DNA of 64,000 bases from the NCBI GenBank assembly GCA_963675945.1, contig OY780932.1:3162001-3226000 (forward strand). The letters run 5' to 3'. The notes under the pieces are model-generated. The model did no database searches, was not told the DNA's origin, and worked only from the letters and a program-made list of their open reading frames with translations. A program made the position numbers and the translations under genes. Origin of the DNA: G963556115 sp963675945. Its GTDB lineage: Bacteria > Planctomycetota > SZUA-567. Positions 32,990 through 42,406 of the stretch are shown in pieces (the first letter of the stretch is position 1; each line of letters begins with the position of its first letter).

Positions 32990-34519
32990 ATGTCTGAAAT
33001 AGTACAGTTTAAAAATATCTCAAAAAGCTTTAATAAAGTACAAGCTCTTAGTAATGTAAGTATTAGTATAAACTCTGGTGAAGTACATTCAATTGTTGGA
33101 GAAAATGGTGCAGGCAAATCAACATTGATGAATATTCTTGGAGGTTTATTCGAACCTACAACTGGCGAAATTTTCATTGATGGTAAGCAAAAAGTATTAA
33201 CTAGTGAACAAGATGCCTTAAAACTTGGTATTGGTGTTGTATATCAAGAATTAAAACTTTGCCCTAATCTTAATATAACAGAGAATATATTTTTAGGGCG
33301 CGAGTTGCATCAAGGTAGAAGAATAAACTGGAAAGAAATGCACCGCAGAAGTGAAGAAGTCTTAAAATCCTTAGGCATCTATATTTCTCCAACTACTTTG
33401 GTAAAACACTTATCAGTAGCTCAACAACAAATAATTGAAATAGCAAAATCACTTTCAAAAAAAATAAAAGTCCTTGTTCTTGATGAACCGACCTCAGCAC
33501 TAACTATAACTGAGTCATTGATGCTTTTTGAAAACATCAGAAAACTTAGAGATAGTGGGGTAGCAATTATTTATATATCTCATCGTCTCGAAGAAGTTCT
33601 GGATTTAAGCGATCGGATTTCTGTTCTAAGAGATGGGAAATATAAAGGAACTTTCAATAAAAAAGATGTTGATATTAATGATTTGGTTCGCTTGATTGCT
33701 GGTGCTAAATTCAGCCAAGAACTCGAAACATCTGCACAAACAAAAAAGCCGCCTAGGCCTGTTGGTGATCCTTACCTAAAAATTAAGAATCTCTCAAGTG
33801 CAGATGGAACAGTAAAGAATGTGAGCTTTGAATTATTCAAAGGTGAAGTTTTAGGTATCTACGGAGTACAGGGGGCTGGGCGTACAGAAATGCTAGAGAC
33901 TCTTTTTGGTTTACGAAAAAAGATCTCTGGTACAATACAACTCAATGGCGTTGAAGTTAATAATATAAACCCACAAATGGCAATAAAAAATGGATTTGCA
34001 ATGATTCCAGAAGACAGAAAACATATTGGTATTCTCCCCAATATGAATATATGTGAAAACATTATAACATCTTGCTCCGAAAAAATAACAAACAGTATTG
34101 GTTGGATGAAAAAGAAAGAAATGAACTTAATTGCTAATAAATTTAAAAATGATATTGGAATAAAAGCTATTAATGTTATGCAAAATATATGCAATCTTAG
34201 TGGAGGAAACCAACAAAAAGTCCTTATTAGTAGGTGGTTGTCTACTGATCCTAAAGTTTTTCTGGTTGATGAATTAACTCGTGGTGTTGATGTTGGAGCT
34301 AAAGTTGAGATATTTGATATTTTACGTACTTTACGAGATAAAGGGTTAGGAATAGTCCTTGTCTCCTCAGAATTACAAGAAGTTTTAGTAGAATCAAGTA
34401 GAGTACTAGTGATGAAGAATGGTAATATTGTAAAAGAATTAGTTGGCGAAGATATTACTAAAGATAATATAGTTGAGCAAGCGCTTGTTGGAGAGGATAT
34501 ATGTGAAGTAGTACTCTAA
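32990..34519 (+). CDS. rbsA: ribose-type ABC transporter ATP-binding protein (two ABC domains)
   Basis: 509 residues with two fused ABC domains. Domain 1 has Walker A GENGAGKST, the signature LSVAQQQIIEIAKSLS and Walker B LVLDEPTSAL. Domain 2 has the weaker P-loop region GVQGAGRTEML (typical for RbsA, with little or no hydrolysis), the signature LSGGNQQKVLISRWL and VFLVDELTRGVDVGAK. Standard RbsA/MglA layout. Lies between permease and binding-protein genes. Confidence 0.9.
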   Translation: MSEIVQFKNISKSFNKVQALSNVSISINSGEVHSIVGENGAGKSTLMNILGGLFEPTTGEIFIDGKQKVLTSEQDALKLGIGVVYQELKLCPNLNITENIFLGRELHQGRRINWKEMHRRSEEVLKSLGIYISPTTLVKHLSVAQQQIIEIAKSLSKKIKVLVLDEPTSALTITESLMLFENIRKLRDSGVAIIYISHRLEEVLDLSDRISVLRDGKYKGTFNKKDVDINDLVRLIAGAKFSQELETSAQTKKPPRPVGDPYLKIKNLSSADGTVKNVSFELFKGEVLGIYGVQGAGRTEMLETLFGLRKKISGTIQLNGVEVNNINPQMAIKNGFAMIPEDRKHIGILPNMNICENIITSCSEKITNSIGWMKKKEMNLIANKFKNDIGIKAINVMQNICNLSGGNQQKVLISRWLSTDPKVFLVDELTRGVDVGAKVEIFDILRTLRDKGLGIVLVSSELQEVLVESSRVLVMKNGNIVKELVGEDITKDNIVEQALVGEDICEVVL

Positions 34520-34567
34520 TGAAATAATTTTTTGTGTTGTGTTTGTTAATTTTTAATGGAGAGAGAA

Positions 34568-35515
34568 ATGAGAAAAATTTTAATGTTGTTAGCAGTAGTG
34601 TGTTGTTTTACATTTTGTACAAATCTAAAAGCTGCAGATGACCAGCTTGAAATTACTTTGATTTACCATGATACAGCTATTGAATTTGGACAGGTTATTA
34701 AACTAGGAGCTGAAGCTGCAGCAAAAAAATATGGGGTTAAATTAAACTGGGTCGGTCCGATTGGTATTAATGTTGATGAACAGGTAAATTTTATTGAGAA
34801 TGCAATAACTACCGAGGTTGATGGACTTGGAATATCAAATGTTAATGCAGAAGCACTGAACCCAATGATTAACAAAGCTATTGAAGCAGGCATACCAACT
34901 GTGACCTTTAATAGTGAAGCTCCAGGTTCAAAAAGGCTTGCATTCTATGGACAAGATTTAAAAGAATCTGGATATGTACAGGGTAAAATACTCGCTGACT
35001 TCATGAATGGCAAAGGAAAAGTAATCATTGTTAGTGGAGATACTTCTGCATCATGGTCCCAGGACCGTGAATCAGGAGTACGTAAAGCACTAAAAGAATT
35101 TCCAGAAATTGAAGTAGTCCAAGTCGTAAGTACAGGTTGGGAAGATCAACAAATGTACGCTGCCATTGAAAATGCATTACTGGCAAATCCTGATCTTAAA
35201 GGTATAGCTTCACTAGGAGCCCCTACTACTATGGCTACTGGCCGAGCTTTACTTCGTAATAATAGATTTGATCAAGTGATGCATGTTGGACATGATTTTA
35301 TGCCTGAGACTTTAGATAATATTGCTGCTGGCGCAACCAAAGCTACACTAAGTCAAAACCCATATATGCAAGGATACCTTCCTGTGGAAAACCTTGTAAA
35401 GTATATTAAAAATGGAGATAAAATAAAAAGTATAGATACTGGAATTTTGCGTTGTGATTCAACAAATGTTCAAGAATGGTTGGATAAACTGGAAGCTGGC
35501 GAACCTATAGGCTAA
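34568..35515 (+). CDS. rbsB: periplasmic sugar-binding protein (RbsB-like)
   Basis: 315 residues from the ATG at 34568, which follows a GGAGAG site; the ATG at 34556 lies before that site. Signal peptide MRKILMLLAVVCCFTFCTNLKA cut near AA-DD. The mature part is a type I periplasmic-binding fold (Peripla_BP_4): AITTEVDGLGISNVNAEALNPMI and GKVIIVSGDTSASWSQDRESG. It captures the sugar for RbsAC. A hairpin follows directly after the stop. Confidence 0.85.
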   Translation: MRKILMLLAVVCCFTFCTNLKAADDQLEITLIYHDTAIEFGQVIKLGAEAAAKKYGVKLNWVGPIGINVDEQVNFIENAITTEVDGLGISNVNAEALNPMINKAIEAGIPTVTFNSEAPGSKRLAFYGQDLKESGYVQGKILADFMNGKGKVIIVSGDTSASWSQDRESGVRKALKEFPEIEVVQVVSTGWEDQQMYAAIENALLANPDLKGIASLGAPTTMATGRALLRNNRFDQVMHVGHDFMPETLDNIAAGATKATLSQNPYMQGYLPVENLVKYIKNGDKIKSIDTGILRCDSTNVQEWLDKLEAGEPIG

Positions 35516-35536
35516 CAACTACTTAATTACAATTAA

Positions 35537-35575
35537 TGGTGCTTAGACTTTTGTTTATTGCTAAGCACCAGTTTT
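35537..35575 (+). terminator. attenuator hairpin after the binding-protein gene
   Basis: TGGTGCTTAG and CTAAGCACCA form a perfect ten-pair stem with a 14-base loop, followed by GTTTTAC. It lies between rbsB and the ribokinase gene and probably stops part of the transcripts, as the T-tract is short. Confidence 0.65.
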
Positions 35576-35591
35576 ACAGAAAGATTAGTTA

Positions 35592-36524
35592 ATGAGTATT
35601 AAAAACCCAAAAATTCATGTTATAGGCAGCTATGCTGTAGGTATGACAATGAATACGAAACAATTTCCCAGAGTTGGAGAGACTATAGCTGGGCATAATT
35701 TCAAACAAATACATGGTGGAAAAGGTGCCAATCAGGCTGTAGCAGCAGCAAGACTTGGTGCTGATGTTTTCTTTACGACCTGTCTTGGATCTGATGTTTT
35801 TGGGGATTTGGCACTAAAAATGTTAAAAAGAGAAGGGATAAATACTAGCTCTGTCGTTCAATGTTCAAAGACAAGTACTGGAGTTGGCTTTGTAATGGTT
35901 GGTGAATCTGGTGATAATGAGATATTGATCGACCTTGGTGCAAATGAAAAACTTACAGCAGAAAATATTGACGAGGCGTTTGCATACAATTTTGATACCG
36001 ACATTATGTTGGTTCAACTTGAAGCAAATTTAAATGCTGTATATCATGCGTTAAACCTTGCAAATAAAAGAAATATTCCAGTAATTTTAAACCCTGCTCC
36101 ATTTAGAAAAGTTCCGGATGAATTTGTGTCTCTTGCAACATATATCACCCCAAATCACACAGAAGCATCATCACTTTTAGGATACTCGGCTGAACCCCAA
36201 GAACTTTGCCTAAAACTTTACGAAAAGTTTAAAGTTAAAGTTATTCTCACTGCTGGTGAAGATGGGGCTTACGTACTTGAAAATTACCCAAATGTTATAA
36301 AGGTTGATGGTGACAAAGTTGATGCTATTGACACAACAGGTGCCGGCGACTGTTTTAGTGCAACTTTAGCGGTAATGATTGCCAATGGAGTTGACTTGCT
36401 TAAAGCTGTTAAGATAGCGAATATTTCTGCTGCAATGTCTGTACAGATTAGTGGGGTCGTTGAATCATTACCATATGTAAAAGATTTAAATATAAAATTA
36501 CAAATAGAAGAGGAAGTATTATGA
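35592..36524 (+). CDS. rbsK: ribokinase (PfkB family)
   Basis: 310 residues. PfkB signature 1 is GKGANQAVAAARLGADV near residue 43; signature 2 is DTTGAGDCFSATLAV near the C-terminus, holding the catalytic Asp and the anion hole. It phosphorylates ribose to ribose 5-phosphate in the cytoplasm. It overlaps rbsD by four bases (ATGA), so the two are coupled. PfkB kinases vary in substrate; rbsD next to it supports ribose. Confidence 0.85.
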   Translation: MSIKNPKIHVIGSYAVGMTMNTKQFPRVGETIAGHNFKQIHGGKGANQAVAAARLGADVFFTTCLGSDVFGDLALKMLKREGINTSSVVQCSKTSTGVGFVMVGESGDNEILIDLGANEKLTAENIDEAFAYNFDTDIMLVQLEANLNAVYHALNLANKRNIPVILNPAPFRKVPDEFVSLATYITPNHTEASSLLGYSAEPQELCLKLYEKFKVKVILTAGEDGAYVLENYPNVIKVDGDKVDAIDTTGAGDCFSATLAVMIANGVDLLKAVKIANISAAMSVQISGVVESLPYVKDLNIKLQIEEEVL

Positions 36525-36985
36525 AGAAAAGTAAAATTTTAAGTAAAATTTTAAACAATGCAATAGCCTCAATGGGACATGGTGACTATCTGATAATATC
36601 TGATGCTGGATTTCCTGTGCCTGAAGAAAAGAGAGTTGATTTAGCTATACAGCAAGACATGCCATCAATCATGGATATTTTAGATTTAATAATAGATGAT
36701 TTTATTTATGAAAAGGTAATAGTAGCTAGAGAACAAGAAGAGAACAACCCTTTACTATTTTCAAAAATAAAAAATTCATGTGATAGATGTGAAGTTGAAA
36801 CTGTACCTCATTCAGAAATAATCACAAAATTTCGAGACAAAGCAAAATTTATTATTAGAACAGGTGCATTTGAGCCATGGGGAAATGTTGTGTTGTGCTC
36901 AGGTGTTGATGCTCCGATATGGTTTAAAAAAGAAGGTACAAAAGTTCCTGATTATTACGAAGATAGAGCAAATTATTCAAAATAA
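36521..36985 (+). CDS. rbsD: D-ribose pyranase RbsD (or fucose mutarotase relative)
   Basis: 154 residues. The RbsD/FucU family start is clear: LNNAIASMGHGDYLIISDAGFPVP, with the catalytic-type His in GHGD and the following acidic residue, and VDLAIQ. The enzyme converts beta-pyranose to beta-furanose ribose for ribokinase. Start codon inside the rbsK stop. Confidence 0.85.
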   Translation: MKKSKILSKILNNAIASMGHGDYLIISDAGFPVPEEKRVDLAIQQDMPSIMDILDLIIDDFIYEKVIVAREQEENNPLLFSKIKNSCDRCEVETVPHSEIITKFRDKAKFIIRTGAFEPWGNVVLCSGVDAPIWFKKEGTKVPDYYEDRANYSK

Positions 36986-37012
36986 CAATGCAATCCAAAG
37001 CAAGGAGTAAAA

Positions 37013-38035
37013 ATGACCTCTTCAAGAGAACGTATAAAATCAATTATTAATGGTAAAGAAGTTGACCGATGTGGATTTTGGCTAGGGAAGCCATTACCAA
37101 CAACAGTCGAAAAGATAAATGCTAAACTTGGCACAAAATCTCTTGAAGAGATTCAGTCAAAATTTAACGATGATATCAGATGGATTACTCCACAGTATAT
37201 ATCATCTACATACCAACACCCTAAAGGGCTGTCTATGCGTCCATGGAAAGATGCTAATCCACATGGTTTAAGTAATTTGGCATTATTAAAGGGTATAGAA
37301 GAGATCGAAGAGTTAGATAAAATAGATTTCCCTGAAGTACAACATTTGGATTTTACCGAAACAATAAAAATATTAAAAGAGACTGGAGATGTTTACAGGC
37401 TAAGTGGTTTCTGGTCAGCTTTTTTTCATGACCTGTGTTATCTTTTTGGCACAGAAGAATTATTGATGCTACTTTTAAGTGACCCTGAAATTGTTGAAGA
37501 AGCATTAAATAGAATATGTGGTTTTTACCTTAAAGCCAATGAACTCTTTTTTCAACAAGCAGAAGGACTATTAGATGGCTTATTTATTGGTAATGATTTT
37601 GGAACTCAAAATGGTCTATTATTCTCACCTGAAATATTTAAAAAATATTTTTTACCTTGGATAAACAAATTTTCGCAACTAGCTCATAAACACAATCTTC
37701 ATTTTATTTTACATAGCTGTGGTGGCATCGCTGATATTATCCCAGATTTACTTGAAGCAAAAGTTGACTGCTTACATCCATTCCAAAACAACGCAACTGG
37801 CATGGACATTAAAACTATTTCCAAAAAATTTAAAAATAAAATAGTGTTTATGGGAGGAGTAGATACCCAAGACTTATTAGTAAATGGAAGTATCAATGAT
37901 GTAGAAAAGGTCATAAATAGCTTATTATGTGAATTTGGTAACCACTTTATTCTAGGGCCAAGCCATGAAGCACTTTTAGATAACATAAATGTTAAAAATC
38001 TCATTTTTCTTGCAGAACATACAAGAGTAGTTTAA
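37013..38035 (+). CDS. uroporphyrinogen decarboxylase-family protein (MtaA/CmuA-like)
   Basis: 340 residues with the UroD TIM-barrel layout: RERIKSIINGKEVDRCGFW at the start, LFGTEELLMLLLSDPEIVEE, a FILHSCGGIADIIPDLLEAKVDCLHPFQ core with the His-x-Cys of methylcobamide:coenzyme M methyltransferases, and FMGGVDTQDLL. The late Gly-Cys metal motif of MtaA reads GPSHE here. True haem-pathway UroD is unlikely given the context. Such proteins act on cobamide-bound methyl groups or are uncharacterised. It is the last gene of the ribose-type cassette and shares its AT-rich composition; the link to sugar use is unexplained. Confidence 0.75.
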   Translation: MTSSRERIKSIINGKEVDRCGFWLGKPLPTTVEKINAKLGTKSLEEIQSKFNDDIRWITPQYISSTYQHPKGLSMRPWKDANPHGLSNLALLKGIEEIEELDKIDFPEVQHLDFTETIKILKETGDVYRLSGFWSAFFHDLCYLFGTEELLMLLLSDPEIVEEALNRICGFYLKANELFFQQAEGLLDGLFIGNDFGTQNGLLFSPEIFKKYFLPWINKFSQLAHKHNLHFILHSCGGIADIIPDLLEAKVDCLHPFQNNATGMDIKTISKKFKNKIVFMGGVDTQDLLVNGSINDVEKVINSLLCEFGNHFILGPSHEALLDNINVKNLIFLAEHTRVV

Positions 38036-38594
38036 TTTATGTATGATTAATGACTGGATAACTTGAGTGAACATCATCAGCCGGACAGTCCAAGTCGAAG
38101 AAGTCACTGCTAAAGTTGTGGGATAATTATTATGTGTCTGTCAGATAAAGTAGTAGCTACAACACATAATCTAGTTACCACCTGGTGCCATACATATTAG
38201 CATACTTGTAATGTTCACTTTCTTTGAGGTCTTCTAGCAGACGACAATTTAAGAATCATTATATTTAATCTGTAGAAGTCTAACTTATGTCACTATACCC
38301 CAGAAGCAATCTCTAATCGCTTTCGTACAGAGATAGCTTTTTTGCCTTTATTTTGACATTAAAAAGTTCCATTCTATAGAAAACGCCTCGTCAAAATATG
38401 ACATCTCAACCACTTCGTATTCAATACTAAGGTTGTTGCTTTCATTGCATACACTCTCCAAACCGTTTTTATTAACCCTATTATTTCAGATTTTAAATCA
38501 CAAATCTAATCGTTGGTTTTTATTAAATCACTTGCTATGTAAATTGAATTCTTTTGGTTAAATTATGAAGTTGTAACCGAGGGGACAAGATATG

Positions 38595-38678
38595 CGGTTT
38601 CCATCTTTAGCTGTGTTGTATAAGTTGATGACAAAATTGGCTAAAAGCGGATTAATTATTATCTCAGATGGAAATCCG
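38595..38678. repeat. nested inverted repeats, possible structured RNA or remnant
   Basis: CGGTTTCCATCT (38595-38606) faces AGATGGAAATCCG (38666-38678) with one bulge, and a TTTAGC/GCTAAA pair lies inside. No protein frame overlaps it. The nature is unknown. Confidence 0.35.
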
Positions 38679-38773
38679 GCTATTATCTTCCAGCAGATAA
38701 AACGCATATTAACCTATCGTACCGCGAGACGGTAACGAGCATGCAGATCGCAGTTGGATTTCCTACTGAACAC

Positions 38774-38809
38774 AACAAAACAGGTCTGAAGAACAATTCC
38801 TCAGACCTG
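38774..38809 (-). terminator. terminator of the beta-glucoside operon
   Basis: CAGGTCTGA and TCAGACCTG pair perfectly (38781-38789 and 38801-38809); on the minus strand TTTTGTTG follows. It lies 40 bases behind the last permease gene. Confidence 0.75.
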
Positions 38810-38847
38810 CAGACAATCTCATGATCCATATATCCTGATTAAACCAG

Positions 38848-39819
38848 TTATACAGCCTCTCGTTTGAGTTTACGCGCGTAGCAGTCCAGCCAGATGATAA
38901 ATACAGTCATCATCCCCTGCAGCAAGAGCTGATAATACGAATCAATACCGAGCATATTCATCCCATTCTGCAGCACTGCAAATACCATCAGACCGATAAA
39001 CGACTGCGGAGCTCCGCCAATGCCTCCGGCGAAGGAATTACCGCCGACGACTACCCCGCAGCAGACCAACAGCGCCGTATTGTTTCCGAAGGTAGAATTA
39101 CCCGAATTCAGCAGTGAAGAGAGCATCACTCCCCCCAGAGCAGCAAATACCCCACTATAAATATAGGTTGCGGCTTTAATTCTGAGCACATTTATTCCTG
39201 AATACTGCGCGACACTATAATCACCGCCAATTGCGTAGCAGTTTCTGCCAAAAGGCGTATAGCGCAATATCCAGAAGGTCAGAGCAAAAACCGCCAGCAT
39301 AACCAGAATCACGCAGGGGATCTGGTGGAAGATTCTAGCGTTGGCCAGCCAGACAAAATCAGGATTGTGGCAAGGGACAGGATGCGCATCTGTTAACTGT
39401 TGCGCCACACCGGTAAGCAGTATTCCCATACCCAGCGTAATAATAAACGGCTCCTTCTTCTGATAGACCGAGAGAAAGGCATTGATCATACCGACAAAGG
39501 CTCCGAAAAGCAGAGCGCCGAGAATAGCCAGTACCATCGGTACACCAACATTCATCAACTTTATCGCAATTATTCCCGCAACAACCATAACCCCACCTAT
39601 GGAGAGATCACACCCTCCTGCCACCAGAACCAGTGTAATCCCAAAAGCAAGAATCAGCAGTATAGAGCCGGATTTCAGCAGATTAGTGAGATTATACAGC
39701 GAATAAAAATTAGTCCCAGAAAAAACCATTATGCCAAACATAACAATAAGTACCAGAAATGCCTTCTGCTTCGTCAGAGTATGCACTATCCGCCCGGCGA
39801 TTGAATCAGCTTTCATCAT
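38848..39819 (-). CDS. sugar ABC transporter permease (second of the pair)
   Basis: 323 residues from the ATG at 39819 (a second ATG follows at 39816; GAGGAG lies just before both). BPD_transp_2 family with about nine membrane segments and the motif ITLVLVAGGCDLSIGGVMV. It differs clearly from the permease encoded just upstream, so the transporter probably uses a heterodimer. An upstream frame extension overlapping that gene lacks a ribosome site. Last gene of the operon. Confidence 0.85.
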   Translation of the reverse strand: MMKADSIAGRIVHTLTKQKAFLVLIVMFGIMVFSGTNFYSLYNLTNLLKSGSILLILAFGITLVLVAGGCDLSIGGVMVVAGIIAIKLMNVGVPMVLAILGALLFGAFVGMINAFLSVYQKKEPFIITLGMGILLTGVAQQLTDAHPVPCHNPDFVWLANARIFHQIPCVILVMLAVFALTFWILRYTPFGRNCYAIGGDYSVAQYSGINVLRIKAATYIYSGVFAALGGVMLSSLLNSGNSTFGNNTALLVCCGVVVGGNSFAGGIGGAPQSFIGLMVFAVLQNGMNMLGIDSYYQLLLQGMMTVFIIWLDCYARKLKREAV

Positions 39820-39832
39820 AATCTCCTCTCTC

Positions 39833-40804
39833 TTATTTATGCCTGTCAAGCCAGATGGCCACAACCAGAATCAGCCCACGCAGAATATACTGCATGTAAA
39901 CCGATACCCCCAGAATGTTCATGCAGTTTGCCAGCAGAATTACCAGCAGCGTTCCGACAACAGTGCGTAGCACGCTACCTTTACCGCCCTCAAGTGTCGT
40001 ACCGCCGACCACCACCGCCAGGATAGCGTTGGTCTCATAGCCGAACCCAATCACCGGTGAAGCGGTGGTTATGCGTGAAATCAGCACTATAGCGCCTATC
40101 GCCGTCATAAGTCCTGAAACAACATAGATGAATATGATACTCCGATTAACCTCCAGACCGCATAATCTGGCCGCGGTGATATTACCGCCAGTGAGCTTCA
40201 TGACCCTGCCTATATACGACTTATTCTGCAGTATATAGAGAATTATAAGTGATACGGCAAAGACGGCAAATGATACCGGCACAAAACCGACCTTACCCGA
40301 ACCAATAACGGTAAAATAAGTAGTAGCATTCTTTGCCCAGCCAATATGCTTTGTCGAACCGTTACTCAGGATCAGTGCCAATGCTCCATAAACCACACTC
40401 ATGCCATAAGTCATAAATAGTGCTTCAGCCTGGGTAAGTGCCCCACTACTTAGAAGCAGCATACTGTTGATCAGGCCACATAGTGCACCTACTCCCAACC
40501 CAAGAAGCAGAGCCGGCCCCTGCCCTACAACATCTATCAGCAGAACCGTACACACCGCCACCAGCGAGATAATCCCGGCAACAGACAGATCAATAAAACC
40601 GCCGATAATAACAAAGGTCATTCCCAGCGAGACCATTATCAAAGGTCCGAACTGCCGCATAATATTTATCAAGTTTCCTGCCGAAAAAAATACCGGTTCA
40701 ATACTGGCCGTCACAATTACCAGAATTGCTATAGCCACCAGTATCAGATTCTCCCTGAACAACTTATTATAGGCATTCTTTAACTTATATTCCAGATTCA
40801 CCAT
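39833..40804 (-). CDS. sugar ABC transporter permease (first of the pair)
   Basis: 323 residues, BPD_transp_2 family, with MTFVIIGGFIDLSVAGIIS and GGTTLEGGKGSVLRTVVGTLL. Several hydrophobic segments. It overlaps the ATPase gene by 20 bases, indicating translational coupling, and is followed 13 bases later by the second permease. Confidence 0.88.
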   Translation of the reverse strand: MVNLEYKLKNAYNKLFRENLILVAIAILVIVTASIEPVFFSAGNLINIMRQFGPLIMVSLGMTFVIIGGFIDLSVAGIISLVAVCTVLLIDVVGQGPALLLGLGVGALCGLINSMLLLSSGALTQAEALFMTYGMSVVYGALALILSNGSTKHIGWAKNATTYFTVIGSGKVGFVPVSFAVFAVSLIILYILQNKSYIGRVMKLTGGNITAARLCGLEVNRSIIFIYVVSGLMTAIGAIVLISRITTASPVIGFGYETNAILAVVVGGTTLEGGKGSVLRTVVGTLLVILLANCMNILGVSVYMQYILRGLILVVAIWLDRHK

Positions 40805-42302
40805 CCTCTTCCTTTCCGCTGAAATCCAGAGCCTTCTCCATTATCTGATCAGCAGTATATTGCAGCGGATCAAACTCACCGGTTATTCTGCCATCACAGA
40901 CGGTTAAAATACGATTACTCATATTCAGCACCTCAGGCAGCTCTGAAGAGATAAGTATCACCGAACCGCCATCCTCCACTATCTTCTTCATCAGCATGTA
41001 TATCTCATACTTTGCCCCAACATCTATCCCGCGAGTAGGTTCATCCAGTATCAAAACTCTCGGTTTCAGCTCAAGCCAGCGTCCTACGATGCACTTCTGC
41101 TGATTACCTCCGGATAGAGACTCAACCCTACTCCTTTCAGAAGGAGTCTTTATCGCCAGAGACTTCACATGACGTCTGGCCACAGTTGATTCGCTGGAAG
41201 TACTCAGAATCCCGTAGCGGCAGAGTCTGTCCAGCACCGCCATAGAGATATTCTCTTCCACCGAGAATGACAGAACCAACCCTTGTAACTTCCGATCCTC
41301 CGGCACCAGCGCTATACCCGCTCGTTTGGCATCCTTTGGACTGCGGATGTTGACAAATTTTCCGTCAATCTTTATACGGTGTCCGCTCACCTTATCTGCC
41401 CCGAAGATAGCCCGGACTATCTCGGTACGTCCAGCTCCGACCAGACCGACAAACCCCAAGATTTCACCACGATTCAGTGTAAACGAGATATCTTTAAGCT
41501 TATTGGTGTTGATGCCTTCAATTTCAAGGAGAGTATCGCCAACACAGTTTGGGCGTGGCGGATACTCATTCTCAATCGTCCGTCCAACCATCTTGGCTAT
41601 CATCTCACTTCTGGTCAACTCTGTAACCGGTTTCGTATCTATAACATGCCCATCACGCATGATTGTCACGGTATTGCAGAATTCAAAGATCTCATCCAGC
41701 TTATGACTTATATAGATAATTGATATTCCGCTCTCCCTGAGCTGCTGAATAATTAGCGCCAACTCCTTCATCTCATCAGCAGTCAGACTGCTACTGGGTT
41801 CATCCATAATAATAAGCTTTGAATCAAAGGAAAGAGCCTTGGATATCTCGATCATCTGCTTTTCAGATACACTAAGATCCTCCACAAGTCTTCTTGTATC
41901 AATATTGCAGCCGATGCGCTGCAGCACCTTCCGTGCCTCACGTTGGACATTACGCACCCCGCCCAACTCTCCCAGACGCCCCAGAAATATATTCTCACCA
42001 ACACTCAGTGTATTCACAAGATTGAGTTCCTGATAGATAATCGACAAACCCCGTTTCATCGATTCCATCGGTGTAGTTTCAGTGATTATTTCATCATCAA
42101 ATATTATTGTTCCTTCATCCTTGGTATAGACTCCGCTCAGAATCTTCATCAGCGTTGATTTGCCAGCACCGTTCTCGCCGACTATTCCATGCACTGAACC
42201 TCGAGCCACAGATATTGACACCCTATCCAGTGCTTTCACCCCTGGAAATTCCTTACAAACATTCTCTATCTGTAAGATGACTCCCTTCTCTGTATTATGC
42301 AT
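40785..42302 (-). CDS. sugar ABC transporter ATP-binding protein (two ABC domains)
   Basis: 505 residues of the RbsA/MglA type. Domain 1 has GENGAGKST, LSVSEKQMIEISKAL and LIIMDEPSSSL. Domain 2 has GLVGAGRTEIVRAIFG, LSGGNQQKCIVGRWL and VLILDEPTRGIDVGAKYE. It powers import with the two permeases. A hairpin lies between it and the binding-protein gene upstream. Confidence 0.92.
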   Translation of the reverse strand: MHNTEKGVILQIENVCKEFPGVKALDRVSISVARGSVHGIVGENGAGKSTLMKILSGVYTKDEGTIIFDDEIITETTPMESMKRGLSIIYQELNLVNTLSVGENIFLGRLGELGGVRNVQREARKVLQRIGCNIDTRRLVEDLSVSEKQMIEISKALSFDSKLIIMDEPSSSLTADEMKELALIIQQLRESGISIIYISHKLDEIFEFCNTVTIMRDGHVIDTKPVTELTRSEMIAKMVGRTIENEYPPRPNCVGDTLLEIEGINTNKLKDISFTLNRGEILGFVGLVGAGRTEIVRAIFGADKVSGHRIKIDGKFVNIRSPKDAKRAGIALVPEDRKLQGLVLSFSVEENISMAVLDRLCRYGILSTSSESTVARRHVKSLAIKTPSERSRVESLSGGNQQKCIVGRWLELKPRVLILDEPTRGIDVGAKYEIYMLMKKIVEDGGSVILISSELPEVLNMSNRILTVCDGRITGEFDPLQYTADQIMEKALDFSGKEEDGESGI

Positions 42303-42354
42303 TTAATCTACCTGTAGTTTTCAACTATCTCAAATTGTCATTAGAAGAAATACC

Positions 42355-42388
42355 GAAGCCCGCTGTAGTAATCATACCCGCGGGCTTC
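42355..42388 (-). terminator. intercistronic hairpin after the binding-protein gene
   Basis: GAAGCCCGC and GCGGGCTTC form a perfect nine-pair stem over 16 bases, 19 bases behind the binding-protein stop. There is no strong T-tract, so it may attenuate or protect the upstream message from 3' decay instead of ending transcription fully. Confidence 0.6.
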
Positions 42389-42406
42389 AGTAGCAAATAT
42401 TTTGCT

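Larger units (their letters stand above)
38036..38847. other. intergenic region between two sugar operons
   Basis: About 810 bases with no recognisable gene. It includes nested inverted repeats around 38595-38678 and the terminator at 38774-38809. The composition shifts from AT-rich back to that of the main chromosome near 38570, so this is probably the right border of the acquired cassette. Confidence 0.45.
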
